A stretch of 64,000 nt of DNA from an uncultured Desulfobacterales bacterium (GCA_938048455.1 CALIUY010000002.1:1-64000); one strand, 5' to 3'; positions 33,673-42,993 are shown, numbered from the stretch's first letter. A program made the numbers and translations. Notes: generated by a model not told the origin, from the sequence alone.

Positions 33673-35559
33673 ATGAAACTCTCGCTGTCCCAACGGGTCA
33701 TCGCGGCGGTTCTGGTATCGGCATTGATCGGAAGCAGCGCCGCGGTCATTTCTTCGTTCATGCTGCTGCGCGGCTTCGAGCGGCAGGCGCAGATGGATGT
33801 CCAGAAATTTTCGACCGCCGCTCAGGATCTGATGGATATGCAACGGGAACGTTGCCGCGAGGCGGCCTTCCAGTTCGCCTCCCGGCCGGATGTCGCGGAG
33901 GCCGTGAAACAGGGTGACGGCGAAGCCTTGCAGAAGATCGCCAAGGCCTTTCTCGCCTCCGGAGCCGTCAATGTCCTCACCGTGGCGGGGCCGGACGGCA
34001 AGGTCCTGGCGCGGGGCCATGCCGACAAAAGGGGGGATTCGGTCCTCAATCAGTTGAACGTCAAGAAGGCCCTTTCCGGCGAGGCGGCCGCGGGGATCGA
34101 GGAAGGCACAGTCGTCAAGTTTTCCATGCGCGCCGGGCAGCCGATCCGCAACGGCGAATCCGTCGTCGGCTCGGTGACTACGGGAATCGACCTCTCGGGA
34201 GACACGCGCTTCGTCGATCGCGTGAAAGAGGTGCTGGGGGTGGAGTGCACCCTGTTCCACGGCGACACGAGGGTTTCCACGACCCTGGTTCGCGAGGGCA
34301 AACGCGCGGTCGGAACGCGCATGGACAATCCGGCGGTGATCGAAACGGTGCTTCGCCAGGGAAAGAGCTACCAGACGACGAACCGCATCCTGGACCGCGA
34401 ATACAACACGAGCTACTGGCCGATCCGTGACCTCGAAGGGAAGATCCTGGGGATGTTTTTCATCGGCAAGGACCGCGATGCCGTCGTCCAGGCGCAACAG
34501 GAAATGATTCTGACCGTCGCCGCGGTGGTCGCCGGGGTGATCGCTCTGATGGCGATCGGCGCCTTTTTCATCGCCCGCTCGATCGCCGGTCCCATCCAGC
34601 GCGTGAGCGGAGGCTTATCCGAGAGCACGGGTCGGGTGACGAGCGTTTCCGCCCAGGTTTCGGCAACGAGCCAAATGCTCTCCGACGGCGCCTCGGAGCA
34701 GGCCGCCGCGATCGAGGAGACCTCCTCCTCGCTCGAGGAGATGGCCTCCATGACGAAGCACAACGCGGAGAACGCCTCCCAGGCCGACGGGCTGATGAAG
34801 CAGGTGGCGCAGCTCGTCGGCGAGGCGAACGGGTCCATGGAGAAGCTCTCCGGCTCGATGGAGGAGATCCGGAAGGCGAGCGAGGAGACGCAGAAGATCG
34901 TCAAGACGATCGATGAGATCGCTTTCCAGACGAACCTTCTCGCCTTGAATGCGGCCGTCGAGGCGGCCCGGGCCGGGGAGGCGGGCGCGGGCTTCGCCGT
35001 CGTCGCCGACGAGGTGCGCAACCTCGCCATGCGGGCCGCCGATTCGGCGCGGAACACCGCCGCCCTGATTGAGGGCACGGTGAGCAAGGTGAAGGGCGGC
35101 GCCGGGCTGATGAAGGAGACCCGCGAGTCCTTCGCGCGGGTCGTCCAGAGTGCCGGCAAAGTCGCCGACCTTCTGGCCGAAATCGCCGCCGCCTCGCGGG
35201 AGCAGTCCCAGGGGATCGACCAGATCAACAAGGCCGTCGGCGAGATGGACAAGGTGACGCAGCAGAACGCCGCTCACGCCGAAGAGTCCGCCGCGGCGGC
35301 CGTCGAGCTCTCCTCCCAGGCCGGCCGGATGCAGGAGATGGTCGGCCGGCTGCTGAATCTGATCGGCGGGAAAGGGGGCGAGCTGAAGGGCGAAAATGAG
35401 ACTCCGAGCGCTTCCGCCGGGCCCGCCCCCGGCAAGCTTCCTGCGGCGGTCAATCCGACCCCCCCCGGAAAGACGCCCCAGGCGGTGGCGGCGAAAACCG
35501 CCCCCCGCAGGGCGGAGCGGATCCTTCCGCTCGCGAACGAGGAATTCAAGGACTTCTGA
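33673..35559 (+). CDS. methyl-accepting chemotaxis protein
   Basis: A 628-residue transmembrane chemoreceptor. Membrane span about 9-31, periplasmic Cache-type ligand-binding region about 35-270 ('[20 protein letters not shown]', '[20 protein letters not shown]', '[20 protein letters not shown]'), second span about 277-298, and a HAMP-like stretch of unusual, short form. The cytoplasmic coiled coil has its tip at '[20 protein letters not shown]', followed by '[20 protein letters not shown]', the CheA/CheW-binding hairpin. The last residues, 'NEEFKDF', after a proline-rich linker resemble the terminal peptides that tether CheR/CheB. GGGGAGGAA precedes the ATG, and an excellent terminator follows. 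No che genes are in the window. Confidence 0.94.
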   Translation: MKLSLSQRVIAAVLVSALIGSSAAVISSFMLLRGFERQAQMDVQKFSTAAQDLMDMQRERCREAAFQFASRPDVAEAVKQGDGEALQKIAKAFLASGAVNVLTVAGPDGKVLARGHADKRGDSVLNQLNVKKALSGEAAAGIEEGTVVKFSMRAGQPIRNGESVVGSVTTGIDLSGDTRFVDRVKEVLGVECTLFHGDTRVSTTLVREGKRAVGTRMDNPAVIETVLRQGKSYQTTNRILDREYNTSYWPIRDLEGKILGMFFIGKDRDAVVQAQQEMILTVAAVVAGVIALMAIGAFFIARSIAGPIQRVSGGLSESTGRVTSVSAQVSATSQMLSDGASEQAAAIEETSSSLEEMASMTKHNAENASQADGLMKQVAQLVGEANGSMEKLSGSMEEIRKASEETQKIVKTIDEIAFQTNLLALNAAVEAARAGEAGAGFAVVADEVRNLAMRAADSARNTAALIEGTVSKVKGGAGLMKETRESFARVVQSAGKVADLLAEIAAASREQSQGIDQINKAVGEMDKVTQQNAAHAEESAAAAVELSSQAGRMQEMVGRLLNLIGGKGGELKGENETPSASAGPAPGKLPAAVNPTPPGKTPQAVAAKTAPRRAERILPLANEEFKDF

Positions 35560-35576
35560 AAACCGATACGCGGAAG

Positions 35577-35612
35577 GGGCCCGCCTGGCTTCAGGCGGGC
35601 CCTTCTTTTTTT
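35577..35612 (+). terminator. intrinsic terminator of the chemoreceptor gene
   Basis: GGGCCCGCCTG and CAGGCGGGCCC form a perfect 11-bp stem with loop GCTT, followed by TTCTTTTTTT. The stem overlaps the last codons of the convergent flippase-like gene, whose stop lies inside the loop region. Confidence 0.93.
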
Positions 35613-36595
35613 GCGGCCGAAAGAAGAGCGACCCCTTCGCGTTGGGCGCAAAGAAGGCCGAGCCCGAGGACCGGGACGATGTTGACGAGATGGGCGACGA
35701 CGGCGAAGGAGAGCGCCTCGGAGGGGGGGATGCCGAAGAAAGCGAGCGCCAGCTGGCAGAGCAAGTGGTAGGTCCCCACGTAGCCCGGAGTCGAGGGGAT
35801 GACCACGGCGATCGTGGTGAAGACGAGGACCACCGGCCCGACGGTCCAGGGCAGGTGATAGGGATCGACCAGGCCGAAAGCCTCGAGGCAGGCATGGTTC
35901 ATCGCCGCATAGCCCACCCAGAGGGCGATCGAGAGCCCGGCGGCGGCGAAGTAGCCGGAGGCCGATCCCAGCGGGGCGATGCCGGAGAGAAAGCGGTGCA
36001 CCGCCCTCTCGAGCTTTTGCCGCCAGGTGCCGGGAAGGGGGCGAAGGAATCGCCCGAGCAGGACGGCGGTGCGGGTCTCGTAGCGTTTGCCCAGAAGCAG
36101 CGCTCCCGAGAGCACCGCCGCGCCCGCAAGCAGGATCCAGCCGCTCGTCAGCAACCAGTCGGGGAAGGGATGGACGATGACGATCGCCGCCAACAGGGCG
36201 ATCAGAAAGAGGACATCGAGGATCCGCTCCACGACGATCGTCGCGAAGGCGGCCGAAGTCGAAAGCCCGGGATTTTTGCGGGAGGCGACAAAGGCCCGCA
36301 GAAACTCGCCCAGGTGCGCGGGCAGTACGCTGTTGGCCGCGTAACCGATCAGCAGGGCGGAGAGGAGTCCCCCCAGGCGGGCCTGGCACATCGGCGCGAG
36401 CAGAATCCGCCAGCGCACGGCGCGCAGGAGGTGGGCGAGAAGCAGCGCGGCGGTCGAAGCCGCGATCCAGCGCCAGTCGACCAGCGCCCAGGCGGCGCGC
36501 ATGCGTTCGAAATCCACCCCCCGCAAGGCGAAGACGAGGCAGCCTCCCGCGATCAGCGATCCGAGAACGGTCTGGATGAGGTTGCGACGGCTCAT
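35591..36595 (-). CDS. lysylphosphatidylglycerol synthetase-type membrane (flippase-like) protein
   Basis: A 334-residue polytopic protein of the UPF0104/LPG_synthase_TM family, the membrane part of MprF and of AglD-like proteins. About eight spans are seen. Family features include 'RGVDFERMRAAWALVDWRWI' at the N-terminus, 'LLSALLIGYAANSVLPAHLGEFLRA' near residue 80 (shown here in part), 'VVERILDVLFL' and 'IPSTPGYVGTYH' near residue 240. It lacks the aminoacyl-transferase half of MprF, so it probably helps move or synthesise a lipid or glycolipid; the substrate is unknown. It follows the RecA-fold ATPase gene by 71 bases on the same strand. Confidence 0.85.
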   Translation of the reverse strand: MSRRNLIQTVLGSLIAGGCLVFALRGVDFERMRAAWALVDWRWIAASTAALLLAHLLRAVRWRILLAPMCQARLGGLLSALLIGYAANSVLPAHLGEFLRAFVASRKNPGLSTSAAFATIVVERILDVLFLIALLAAIVIVHPFPDWLLTSGWILLAGAAVLSGALLLGKRYETRTAVLLGRFLRPLPGTWRQKLERAVHRFLSGIAPLGSASGYFAAAGLSIALWVGYAAMNHACLEAFGLVDPYHLPWTVGPVVLVFTTIAVVIPSTPGYVGTYHLLCQLALAFFGIPPSEALSFAVVAHLVNIVPVLGLGLLCAQREGVALLSAAKKEGPA

Positions 36596-36666
36596 GGGCG
36601 GAGGCCTCGGCCGAAAAGGACGACCCCCCTTTGCCGGAGGCGGTTGCCGGCGTCGGGAGCCCTTCG

Positions 36667-37371
36667 TCAGGGGATGCGGCTTTTGACCAGCATCGTGGCG
36701 GGGTCGAGGGCGAGATGGGCGTGCTCGGGCGGAAGCGTGATCCCTTTCAGCACGTTCACGTGAATCTCCTCGCCTGCGGGCACGAGGCTGAGGGCCACCT
36801 CGAAAAGGTCCTCCACGTCGAGGAGCTGTCGGGGCAGCCCGCCGGGGCCCGGCTCCTCGTGGCGGTGGGTGCGGATCGAGAACCAGACGCCGAGCTCGTT
36901 CAACCGGGCGTAGTGCTTCAGGCCGGCCAGGGCTTCCCGCTGCGGTTCATCGAAGGAGAGCCCGTCGATGATCAGCAGCCGCGGCAGGAAGATTTTCTGC
37001 TCGATCAAGTCCGTAAGGCGCTCCTCGAGCTTGGGGACGCTGAAGCCCTCGGTGCGAAAGGTCATGATGAAGCGGTGGGGCAGGATTTCTTCCCACAGGG
37101 CTTCCGCCCGTTCGATCCGCATCTGTCGGGCGATGTCGCCGAAGATCTCCCGGTACCAGAGATTGGTGCGCGTGACGGGCTGGTTCAGGCTCACGTGCAG
37201 GACATTGCGTCCGTTCAGCATGGCATGAAGCGCGATCTGGACGATGAGCGCGGTTTTGCCCACTCCGGCCCGGGCGAGGATCCCGCCGAAATGGCCGGCG
37301 CGAAGGATGGACTCCGATTCGCCGGCGAGCGATTGCACCGGGTTGCGCAGGATCAACTCGCGCTTCAGCAT
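36667..37371 (-). CDS. RecA/KaiC-fold ATPase, unknown function
   Basis: A P-loop ATPase. I prefer the ATG at 37371 (234 residues), which has AAGGA 8 bases upstream; ATGs at 37380 and further up are possible but give a proline-rich, non-conserved head. Walker A is 'ARAGVGKTAL' (near residue 34). Walker B is probably 'RLLIIDGLSF' (near residue 133), followed by 'LGVWFSIRTHRHEE' as sensor-like strand. The fold resembles KaiC/RadA/DnaB-type RecA domains, without the second domain or zinc finger of those proteins. It follows fusA by 115 bases. I cannot assign a process; the association with an EF-G gene may be only transcriptional. Confidence 0.7.
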   Translation of the reverse strand: MLKRELILRNPVQSLAGESESILRAGHFGGILARAGVGKTALIVQIALHAMLNGRNVLHVSLNQPVTRTNLWYREIFGDIARQMRIERAEALWEEILPHRFIMTFRTEGFSVPKLEERLTDLIEQKIFLPRLLIIDGLSFDEPQREALAGLKHYARLNELGVWFSIRTHRHEEPGPGGLPRQLLDVEDLFEVALSLVPAGEEIHVNVLKGITLPPEHAHLALDPATMLVKSRIP

Positions 37372-37486
37372 GGACCACATCCTTTCTTGGAGGCGGATCA
37401 GGCGGGCCGACGGCCGGGTTCGCGGTCGACCCTCCGGCGGGTCTTTCGCCGGTCCTCTGGGATGGCCTTCCGGGTGCATCCGGAAA

Positions 37487-39574
37487 TCAGGCGACGTTTT
37501 TCTTTTGTGCGGCGGCTTTCTTCTCGAGCTCTTCGGCGATCGCCTGCGGCACCTGGCGATAGGCCAGGAACTCCATCGTGAACTGCGCCTGGCCCTGGGT
37601 GAGCGAGCGCAGGACCGTCGAATAGCCGAACATTTCGGCCAGGGGAACCTGGGCTTCGATCACGCAGAAGTTTCCTTCGTCCTGGGAGCCGACGATCATC
37701 CCCCGGCGCTGGTTGAGGGAGCCCATGACGGCGCCCTGAAAGCCGGTCGGCGTTTCGACCACGACCTTCATGATCGGCTCCTGGATGACGGGTTTGGCCT
37801 TGAAATAGGCCTGCAGGAAGGCGCCGCGGGCGGCTTGCTGGAAGGCCAGGTCGGAGGAGTCCACCGGGTGGCTCGCCCCGTCGTTCACGACGACCCGGAC
37901 CCCGGTTACGGGGAACTCCATCTTCGGCCCCTTGGCCAGACACTCGCGGAAGCCTTTCTCGCAGGCCGGAATGAACGCCGTGGGGATCGCTCCGCCCACG
38001 ACCTGGTTTTCGAATTCGAAATCCCCCTCGGCCAAGGGCTCCAGCCACCCGGCCACCCGGCCGTACTGGCCGGAGCCGCCGGTCTGCTTTTTGTGCAGGT
38101 AGTCGAACTCGGCCCGCTGGGTGATGGTCTCGCGGTAGGCGACGCGCGGCGCGCCCACGGTGACCTCCGCGCCGTACTCGCGTTGAATGCGCTCGACGTA
38201 GACCTCGAGATGCAGCTCGCCCATGCCCGAAATGATGGTCTCGCCGGTTTCGGGGTTGGTGTGCGTGCGGAAGGTCGGGTCTTCCTTGGTGAAGCGGTTC
38301 AGGGCTTTGGAAAGTCCGATCTCGGACTTGTGGTTCCGAGGACTGATGGCGAGCGAAATGACCGGCGTGGGAACGAACATCGAAGTCATCGTCAGGCTAA
38401 GCCCCGGGGAGACGAAGGTGTCGCCCGAGGCGCATTCGATGCCGAAGAGAGCGCCGATGTAGCCGGCCGGGATGGCGTCGATTTCCTCCATCTGGTCGGA
38501 GTGCATGCGCACGACGCGTCCGATCTTGATCTTGCGGCCCGTGCGCACGTTGACGACCGTGTCCCCCTTGGCGAGGGTGCCCTGGTAGACGCGCACGTAG
38601 GTGAGCTGGCCGTAGCTGCGGTCCTCGAGCTTGAAGGCGAGCGCCACGAGCGGTTCGTCGGGGTGACTCGACAGACGCACGGGAGCCTCGCCCCGATCCA
38701 TATCCAGGGCCTCGTTGACGACGTCCTCGGGGCAGGGGAGCAGGGCGCAGACGGCATCGAGCAGCGGCTGGACCCCCTTGTTCTTGTAGGCGGAGCCGAA
38801 AAGGACCGGGGTGATGCGCCGCTCGAGCGTGCCGCGACGCAGGGCGGAAAAGAGCATTTCCTCGGAGACGGGACGCTCCTCGAGAATCGTTTCGGTCAGT
38901 TCGTCGGAAAAGAGGGAGGCGGCGTCGATCAGCGCCTCGCGCCGGGCGCGCGCCTCCTCGAGGAGGCCTGCGGGGATCTCCTCCACCCGTACCGTCTGGC
39001 CCTTGTCCCCGTCGAAGTAGAGGGCCTTCATGCGGATCAGGTCGACCACCCCCTGGAAATCGGCTTCCAGGCCGATCGGCAGCTGCAAGGGGACCGGGGT
39101 ATGCCCCAGGCGCTCGCGCAGCTGGTCGAGAACCCGTTGCGGGTTCGCCCCCGAACGGTCGAGCTTGTTGACGAAGGCCAGGCAAGGAACCCGGTAGCGC
39201 CGCATCTGCTGGTCGACCGTGATCGACTGGGACTGCACTCCGCCTACGGCGCAGAGAACGAGGATCGCGCCGTCCAGAACACGCAGCGAGCGCTCCACCT
39301 CGATGGTGAAGTCGACGTGGCCCGGGGTATCGATGATGTTGATCTCGTGAGCTTTCCACTCGCAGAAGGTCGCCGCCGAGGCGATGGTGATACCCCGCTC
39401 GCGCTCGAGCTCCATGCTGTCCATGAAAGCCCCCACCCCGTCTTTGCCTTTCACGTCGTGCATGGCGTGGATGCGCTGGGTGTAGAACAGAATGCGCTCG
39501 GTGAGGGTGGTTTTGCCCGAGTCGATGTGCGCGCTGATGCCGATGTTGCGTACGAAGCGAATGTCCTTTTTCAT
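37487..39574 (-). CDS. fusA: elongation factor G, spdEFG1 (mitochondrial EFG1-like) type
   Basis: A 695-residue translational GTPase. G1 is 'AHIDSGKT' (residues 15-22), switch I is around '[15 protein letters not shown]', G3 is 'DTPGHVDF', G4 is 'NKLD', and domains II-V are complete to the C-terminus. The segment '[19 protein letters not shown]' and '[18 protein letters not shown]' follow mitochondrial EFG1 rather than the bacterial EF-G I pattern ('HKIGEVHDGAATMDWME'). This places it in spdEFG1, known from some deltaproteobacteria, planctomycetes and spirochaetes, where it works in translocation. No str operon genes (rpsL, rpsG, tuf) are beside it. Its leader contains an intrinsic terminator. 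Confidence 0.93.
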   Translation of the reverse strand: MKKDIRFVRNIGISAHIDSGKTTLTERILFYTQRIHAMHDVKGKDGVGAFMDSMELERERGITIASAATFCEWKAHEINIIDTPGHVDFTIEVERSLRVLDGAILVLCAVGGVQSQSITVDQQMRRYRVPCLAFVNKLDRSGANPQRVLDQLRERLGHTPVPLQLPIGLEADFQGVVDLIRMKALYFDGDKGQTVRVEEIPAGLLEEARARREALIDAASLFSDELTETILEERPVSEEMLFSALRRGTLERRITPVLFGSAYKNKGVQPLLDAVCALLPCPEDVVNEALDMDRGEAPVRLSSHPDEPLVALAFKLEDRSYGQLTYVRVYQGTLAKGDTVVNVRTGRKIKIGRVVRMHSDQMEEIDAIPAGYIGALFGIECASGDTFVSPGLSLTMTSMFVPTPVISLAISPRNHKSEIGLSKALNRFTKEDPTFRTHTNPETGETIISGMGELHLEVYVERIQREYGAEVTVGAPRVAYRETITQRAEFDYLHKKQTGGSGQYGRVAGWLEPLAEGDFEFENQVVGGAIPTAFIPACEKGFRECLAKGPKMEFPVTGVRVVVNDGASHPVDSSDLAFQQAARGAFLQAYFKAKPVIQEPIMKVVVETPTGFQGAVMGSLNQRRGMIVGSQDEGNFCVIEAQVPLAEMFGYSTVLRSLTQGQAQFTMEFLAYRQVPQAIAEELEKKAAAQKKNVA

Positions 39575-39607
39575 GGTTCCTGCCCGGGATGAAAGCTTGC
39601 GCTTGCG

Positions 39608-39630
39608 AAAAAAAAACCGCCTCGGGCGGT
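39608..39630 (-). terminator. intrinsic terminator in the fusA leader (possible attenuator)
   Basis: On the minus strand ACCGCC-CGA-GGCGGT forms a 6-bp hairpin followed by nine T (the first is the last base of the stem). It lies between the promoter at 39675-39702 and the fusA start at 39574, so transcripts from that promoter must pass it to reach fusA. It could also serve the upstream Smr gene, which ends at 39709. Confidence 0.75.
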
Positions 39631-39674
39631 CCGAAACGGGTCGGGGGTTTCAGCGAAGTTGACCGTAATCAGTC

Positions 39675-39702
39675 AGTATAATCGAAAAATATCGAAAGTC
39701 AA
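39675..39702 (-). promoter_or_regulatory. sigma-70-type promoter for fusA
   Basis: On the minus strand TTGACT, 16 bases and TATACT in a short AT-rich island just after the Smr stop. Transcription would start near 39668, giving a leader of about 95 bases that carries the terminator hairpin at 39608-39630. Confidence 0.7.
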
Positions 39703-39708
39703 GCTATG

Positions 39709-40419
39709 TTACCGCAGATGCCTTGAAGGACCCGAGGGGCGACCGCGGCGGACCGGATTCCGGCGCAGGAGAACTACGGTCGCACCGGCCCCCCCGTCGC
39801 AGAGGCGGGCGCTGGCGTAGGCGAGCACCCAGCGGCGCCAGGGGGCCGTGTTCAGCCAGCGGAGAAGCTCGGTTTTGAGCACGGGCTCGCCGGGGGAGGA
39901 AAGCCCGCGGCCGTGGATGATCAGGACCCCCTGCTTGCCATGGCGCACCGCCTCGCGCATGAAGCCGTCGAAGCGGAGGCGCGCCCGCTCGAGGACGAAG
40001 CCGTGAAGATCGAGATGGTCCTGAATGGCGAAGGCGCCGCGGTGCAGCCGTTCGATCAGCCACTCCGGCGCCCCGTCCGGCGGGCCGGCGATGAATTCGG
40101 AGGTAAAACGGACCTCGAAGCCCTTTCCCTTTTCGACCAGCCGCCGCAGGGCGGCGGTCTCGTCCTCGGGGACGGGATCGGAGGTCCCGCGGCGGGCAAG
40201 CGGAAGGTCATCCCCGGGAAGGCGGTTCCAGTGTAGAGGGCGGATGTCGGCCGTGGCCCGGCGGAAAAGCTCCTCTTCCGGAAGCTCCTCCTCCGCCGCC
40301 GTCGAAGAGGGCGCCTCGGCCGGCGGCGGCGCCGGGAACGAGGGCATCGGCTGTTTGCGCAACCGCTCCGCCAGTCCGGCGAAAGGGCGGTGAAACCCGT
40401 CGTGATCCCGACGCTTCAT
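39709..40419 (-). CDS. Smr-domain (MutS2 C-terminal type) protein
   Basis: A 236-residue protein. The N-terminal 140 residues are poorly conserved, with an Ala/Pro/Glu-rich stretch (about 20-50). The C-terminal Smr domain (about 140-225) shows the two hallmark motifs, 'HLDLHGFVLERARLRFDGFM' and 'VLIIHGRGLSSPGEPVLK', of a nicking or RNA-cleaving endonuclease fold. Stand-alone Smr proteins act in ribosome rescue or DNA repair in different bacteria; the role here is not known. Its adjacency to an EF-G gene mildly supports a ribosome-linked role, by inference only. No strong ribosome site; a TCAGGAGAAG stretch lies before the ATG. Confidence 0.85.
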   Translation of the reverse strand: MKRRDHDGFHRPFAGLAERLRKQPMPSFPAPPPAEAPSSTAAEEELPEEELFRRATADIRPLHWNRLPGDDLPLARRGTSDPVPEDETAALRRLVEKGKGFEVRFTSEFIAGPPDGAPEWLIERLHRGAFAIQDHLDLHGFVLERARLRFDGFMREAVRHGKQGVLIIHGRGLSSPGEPVLKTELLRWLNTAPWRRWVLAYASARLCDGGAGATVVLLRRNPVRRGRPSGPSRHLR

Positions 40420-40566
40420 CGAACTTCTCCTGAAGGAGAGGCCATCCTACCGGCAGGCCTCTTTCCCCGTCAACCGGCTCTCGCCAGGAAGCGTCTTTCC
40501 TGATATAGAGCTTACCCACTTCGCCCCGGAGCCGGGCTTCCGCCCAGCGGAAAAGGAACCCAAGGC

Positions 40567-42486
40567 ATGGACGACTGGACACGAACCTACGCCTCCAAGA
40601 TTCTCAACGCCGCCCAGGCGGTTTCCCACATCAAACGCGGCAGCCGGGTCTTCATCGGCACCGGCTGCGGCGAGCCCCAGCACCTGATCCGGGCCATGGC
40701 GGCCGACTGGAACCTGCAGGACATTTTGATCTACCAGATGCTCTCCTTCACGCTGGCGAAGTTCATCGAGGACGAGCAGTTTCTCAAGCGATTTTCCATC
40801 AAGAACTTTTTCATCAGCCGCCTGATGCGCAAGGCCGCCTTCGAAGGCAAGATCGATTACATCCCCGCCTATCTCTCCCAGATTCCCGGTCTCTTCGAAA
40901 GCCACCGCATCGGGCTCGACATCGCCCTCGTCCAGGTGAGTCCCCCCGACAAATACGGCTACTGCAGCCTGGGAATCTCGGTCGACATTACCCGGGCGGG
41001 ACTCGAACAGGCGCGCCTGGTGATCGCCCAGGTGAACCCGCGGATGCCGCGCACCTGGGGCGACAGCTTCGTGCACACCGACGAGATCGACATTCTTGTG
41101 CCCTACGAGGAGCCGCTCGTCGAATCCTTCCCCAGCCTGCCCGACAACGAGGTGACGCGCCGCATCGGCCACTACATCTCCCAGCTCGTCGACGACGGCT
41201 CGACCCTCCAGGTCGGCTTCGGCAACCTCCCCTACCACATCATCAAGCACCTGGAAGGAAAGAAGGATCTGGGTCTGCACACCCAGGTGCTGACCGACGG
41301 CTTTCTGCCGCTCTTCGAAAAGAAAGTGATCACCAACAAGCGCAAGACCCTTCTGCCGGACCGCACCGTCGCCTCCTTTTGCATGGGCTCGCGCCGGCTC
41401 TACGATTTCGTGGACAACAACCCCGCCTTCTACTTCCGCTCCTCCGAGTTCGTGAACGACCCCCTCGTGATCGCGCGCAATGACCGGCTGATTTCGATCA
41501 GCGCCGCGCTCGAGGTGGATCTGACCGGTCAGGTCTGCTCGGATTCGATCGGCAACATGTTCTTCAGCGGCATCGGCGACCAGGTCGATTTCCTGCGCGG
41601 CAGCGCGATGTCGAAGGGGGGCTTCTCGATCATCGCGCTTCCCTCCACGGCCCACGGGGGCAAGCTCTCGCGCATCGTTCCGGTGCTGAGCGAGGGGGCC
41701 GGAGTGGCGACCACCCGAGGGGATGTCAATTTCGTGGTCACCGAGTACGGAATCGCCGAGCTCGCCGGCAAGAGCATCTACCAGCGGGTCATGGAGCTCG
41801 CCCAGATCGCGCATCCCAAGTTCCGCGAGGAATTGATCGAGATCGCCCGGCAACGGCATTACATCTTCGCCGATCAGCTGCCGCCCTCCAGCGACGACCT
41901 CATCTTCATCGAGGCCTACAAAAGCTCCTTCGTCACCCGCAACGGCAAGACGATCGAATTCCGACCGCTTCTGCCCTCCGACGAGTTCGCCTACCGCAAT
42001 TTCTTCTACTCGCTGCAAGACAAGACGATCTACATGCGTTTCTTCTACAAGATGCGCAACTTCACCCACGAGGTCGTTCAGAAACAGTGGGCAAGCCAGG
42101 ATTACCGCCAAAACATCTCGATCATCGGGCTGGCGCAAAAGGGCGGCTACAAAGAGATCGTCGCCATCGGCTCCTACGCCAAAGAAGACGAGGAACGCGC
42201 CGAGGTCGCGCTCGTCGTGCGCGAGGATTACCAGGGGATGGGAGTCGGCTCCTTTCTGCTCGGCTGGCTGGAATACGTCGCCCGCTTGAACGGATTCAAG
42301 GGCTTTTCGGCGACCGTGCTCAAGGAAAACACGGCCATGCTGCAGGTTTTCCGCAAGCGTTACCCGAACTGTGAAGTGCGCTTCGGCGGCGGAAGCGAGG
42401 TGCTCGTGCGTATGAACTTCGCCGACGCCCGCCCCGAGGAGAAGGGAGCCGCCCCCGCCTCCGCCGTCCGAGGCTCCGGCTCCTGA
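40567..42486 (+). CDS. acetyl-CoA hydrolase/transferase fused to GNAT acetyltransferase
   Basis: A 639-residue two-domain protein. Residues about 10-460 form a class I CoA-transferase/acetyl-CoA hydrolase with 'GTGCGEPQHLIRAM' near residue 35, the catalytic Glu in 'SSEFVNDP' (near residue 297), and 'GAGVATTRGDVNFVVTEYGI', the CoA-binding loop. Residues about 465-620 form a GNAT N-acetyltransferase with 'AEVALVVREDYQGMGVGSFL' as the acetyl-CoA P-loop. Such fusions are known in Geobacter-like and other anaerobes. They may couple acyl-CoA handling to protein or small-molecule acetylation, though substrates are unproven. A GGAACCCAAGGC stretch precedes the ATG. The gene ends 90 bases before the roadblock-MglA operon. 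Confidence 0.9.
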   Translation: MDDWTRTYASKILNAAQAVSHIKRGSRVFIGTGCGEPQHLIRAMAADWNLQDILIYQMLSFTLAKFIEDEQFLKRFSIKNFFISRLMRKAAFEGKIDYIPAYLSQIPGLFESHRIGLDIALVQVSPPDKYGYCSLGISVDITRAGLEQARLVIAQVNPRMPRTWGDSFVHTDEIDILVPYEEPLVESFPSLPDNEVTRRIGHYISQLVDDGSTLQVGFGNLPYHIIKHLEGKKDLGLHTQVLTDGFLPLFEKKVITNKRKTLLPDRTVASFCMGSRRLYDFVDNNPAFYFRSSEFVNDPLVIARNDRLISISAALEVDLTGQVCSDSIGNMFFSGIGDQVDFLRGSAMSKGGFSIIALPSTAHGGKLSRIVPVLSEGAGVATTRGDVNFVVTEYGIAELAGKSIYQRVMELAQIAHPKFREELIEIARQRHYIFADQLPPSSDDLIFIEAYKSSFVTRNGKTIEFRPLLPSDEFAYRNFFYSLQDKTIYMRFFYKMRNFTHEVVQKQWASQDYRQNISIIGLAQKGGYKEIVAIGSYAKEDEERAEVALVVREDYQGMGVGSFLLGWLEYVARLNGFKGFSATVLKENTAMLQVFRKRYPNCEVRFGGGSEVLVRMNFADARPEEKGAAPASAVRGSGS

Positions 42487-42504
42487 TCCTCGGATCCCCT
42501 TCGC

Positions 42505-42532
42505 TCAAGCTTTTCGCTTCGTTCGCCGAAAA
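42505..42532 (+). promoter_or_regulatory. sigma-28-like promoter candidate for the MglA operon
   Basis: TCAAGCTT, 12 bases and GCCGAAAA, the -10 box differing from GCCGATAA by one base. It ends 47 bases before the GTG of the first operon gene. It shares the AAG-N14/15-GCCGA layout with the chemoreceptor candidate at 33584-33611. Confidence 0.4.
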
Positions 42533-42579
42533 TACCGTATTGAAAGGATTGCCAACTCTTTTGAGGGAGGGCCCAAGCC

Positions 42580-42993
42580 GTGTCCTATACCCTGGACCAG
42601 AGGCAGCTCGACCGCATCGAGGACATCCTCAAGGCCGACCTGGTCGACAACGGCGTGCGCTGCGTGTTCCTGATCGACATGGCCGGGAACATCATCACCC
42701 ATCTGGACAACGGGGAGAAGCAGCACGACATCTACTCCCTGGCGGCGCTCGCGGCGGGAAACTTCGGGGCGGTCAGCGCCATGGCCAAGATCATCGGGGA
42801 GAACGAATTTTCGCTGCTCTTCCACAAAGGGAAAAAGGAGAACATCCATTTCAACAAGATTTCCTCCGAATTCCTGCTGATCACGATTTTCGGCAACGAA
42901 ATCTCGCTCGGTTTTCTGCGGATGAAGGTGGCCGAGTCGGTCGAGCAGTTGAAAGAGGTCCTCGCACCGCTCGTTCCCGCGACCGACGGCTGA
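42580..42993 (+). CDS. roadblock/LC7-domain protein (MglB-like)
   Basis: A 137-residue protein with a single roadblock fold: 'GVRCVFLIDMAGNIITHLDN' (residues about 25-45), 'LAALAAGNFGAVSAMAKIIGE' and 'LLFHKGKKENIHF'. In Myxococcus and Thermus, MglB of this type is the GTPase-activating partner of MglA; here mglA follows 47 bases later, so this gene is a likely MglA regulator. The start is a GTG at 42580, and the GGGAGGG upstream is about 9 bases away. It differs from MglB in length and surface residues, so GAP activity is inferred, not shown. First gene of the signalling operon. Confidence 0.85.
   Translation: MSYTLDQRQLDRIEDILKADLVDNGVRCVFLIDMAGNIITHLDNGEKQHDIYSLAALAAGNFGAVSAMAKIIGENEFSLLFHKGKKENIHFNKISSEFLLITIFGNEISLGFLRMKVAESVEQLKEVLAPLVPATDG

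Noticed and set aside
36755-36764. Second TTCACGTGAA palindrome resembling parS
   Set aside because: Only 11 of 16 positions match, and it lies inside the ATPase coding sequence where CAC-GTG encodes His-Val, so chance is likely.
37244-39592. 782-codon ORF antisense to fusA
   Set aside because: Complement of an intact EF-G; no ribosome site or recognisable domain.
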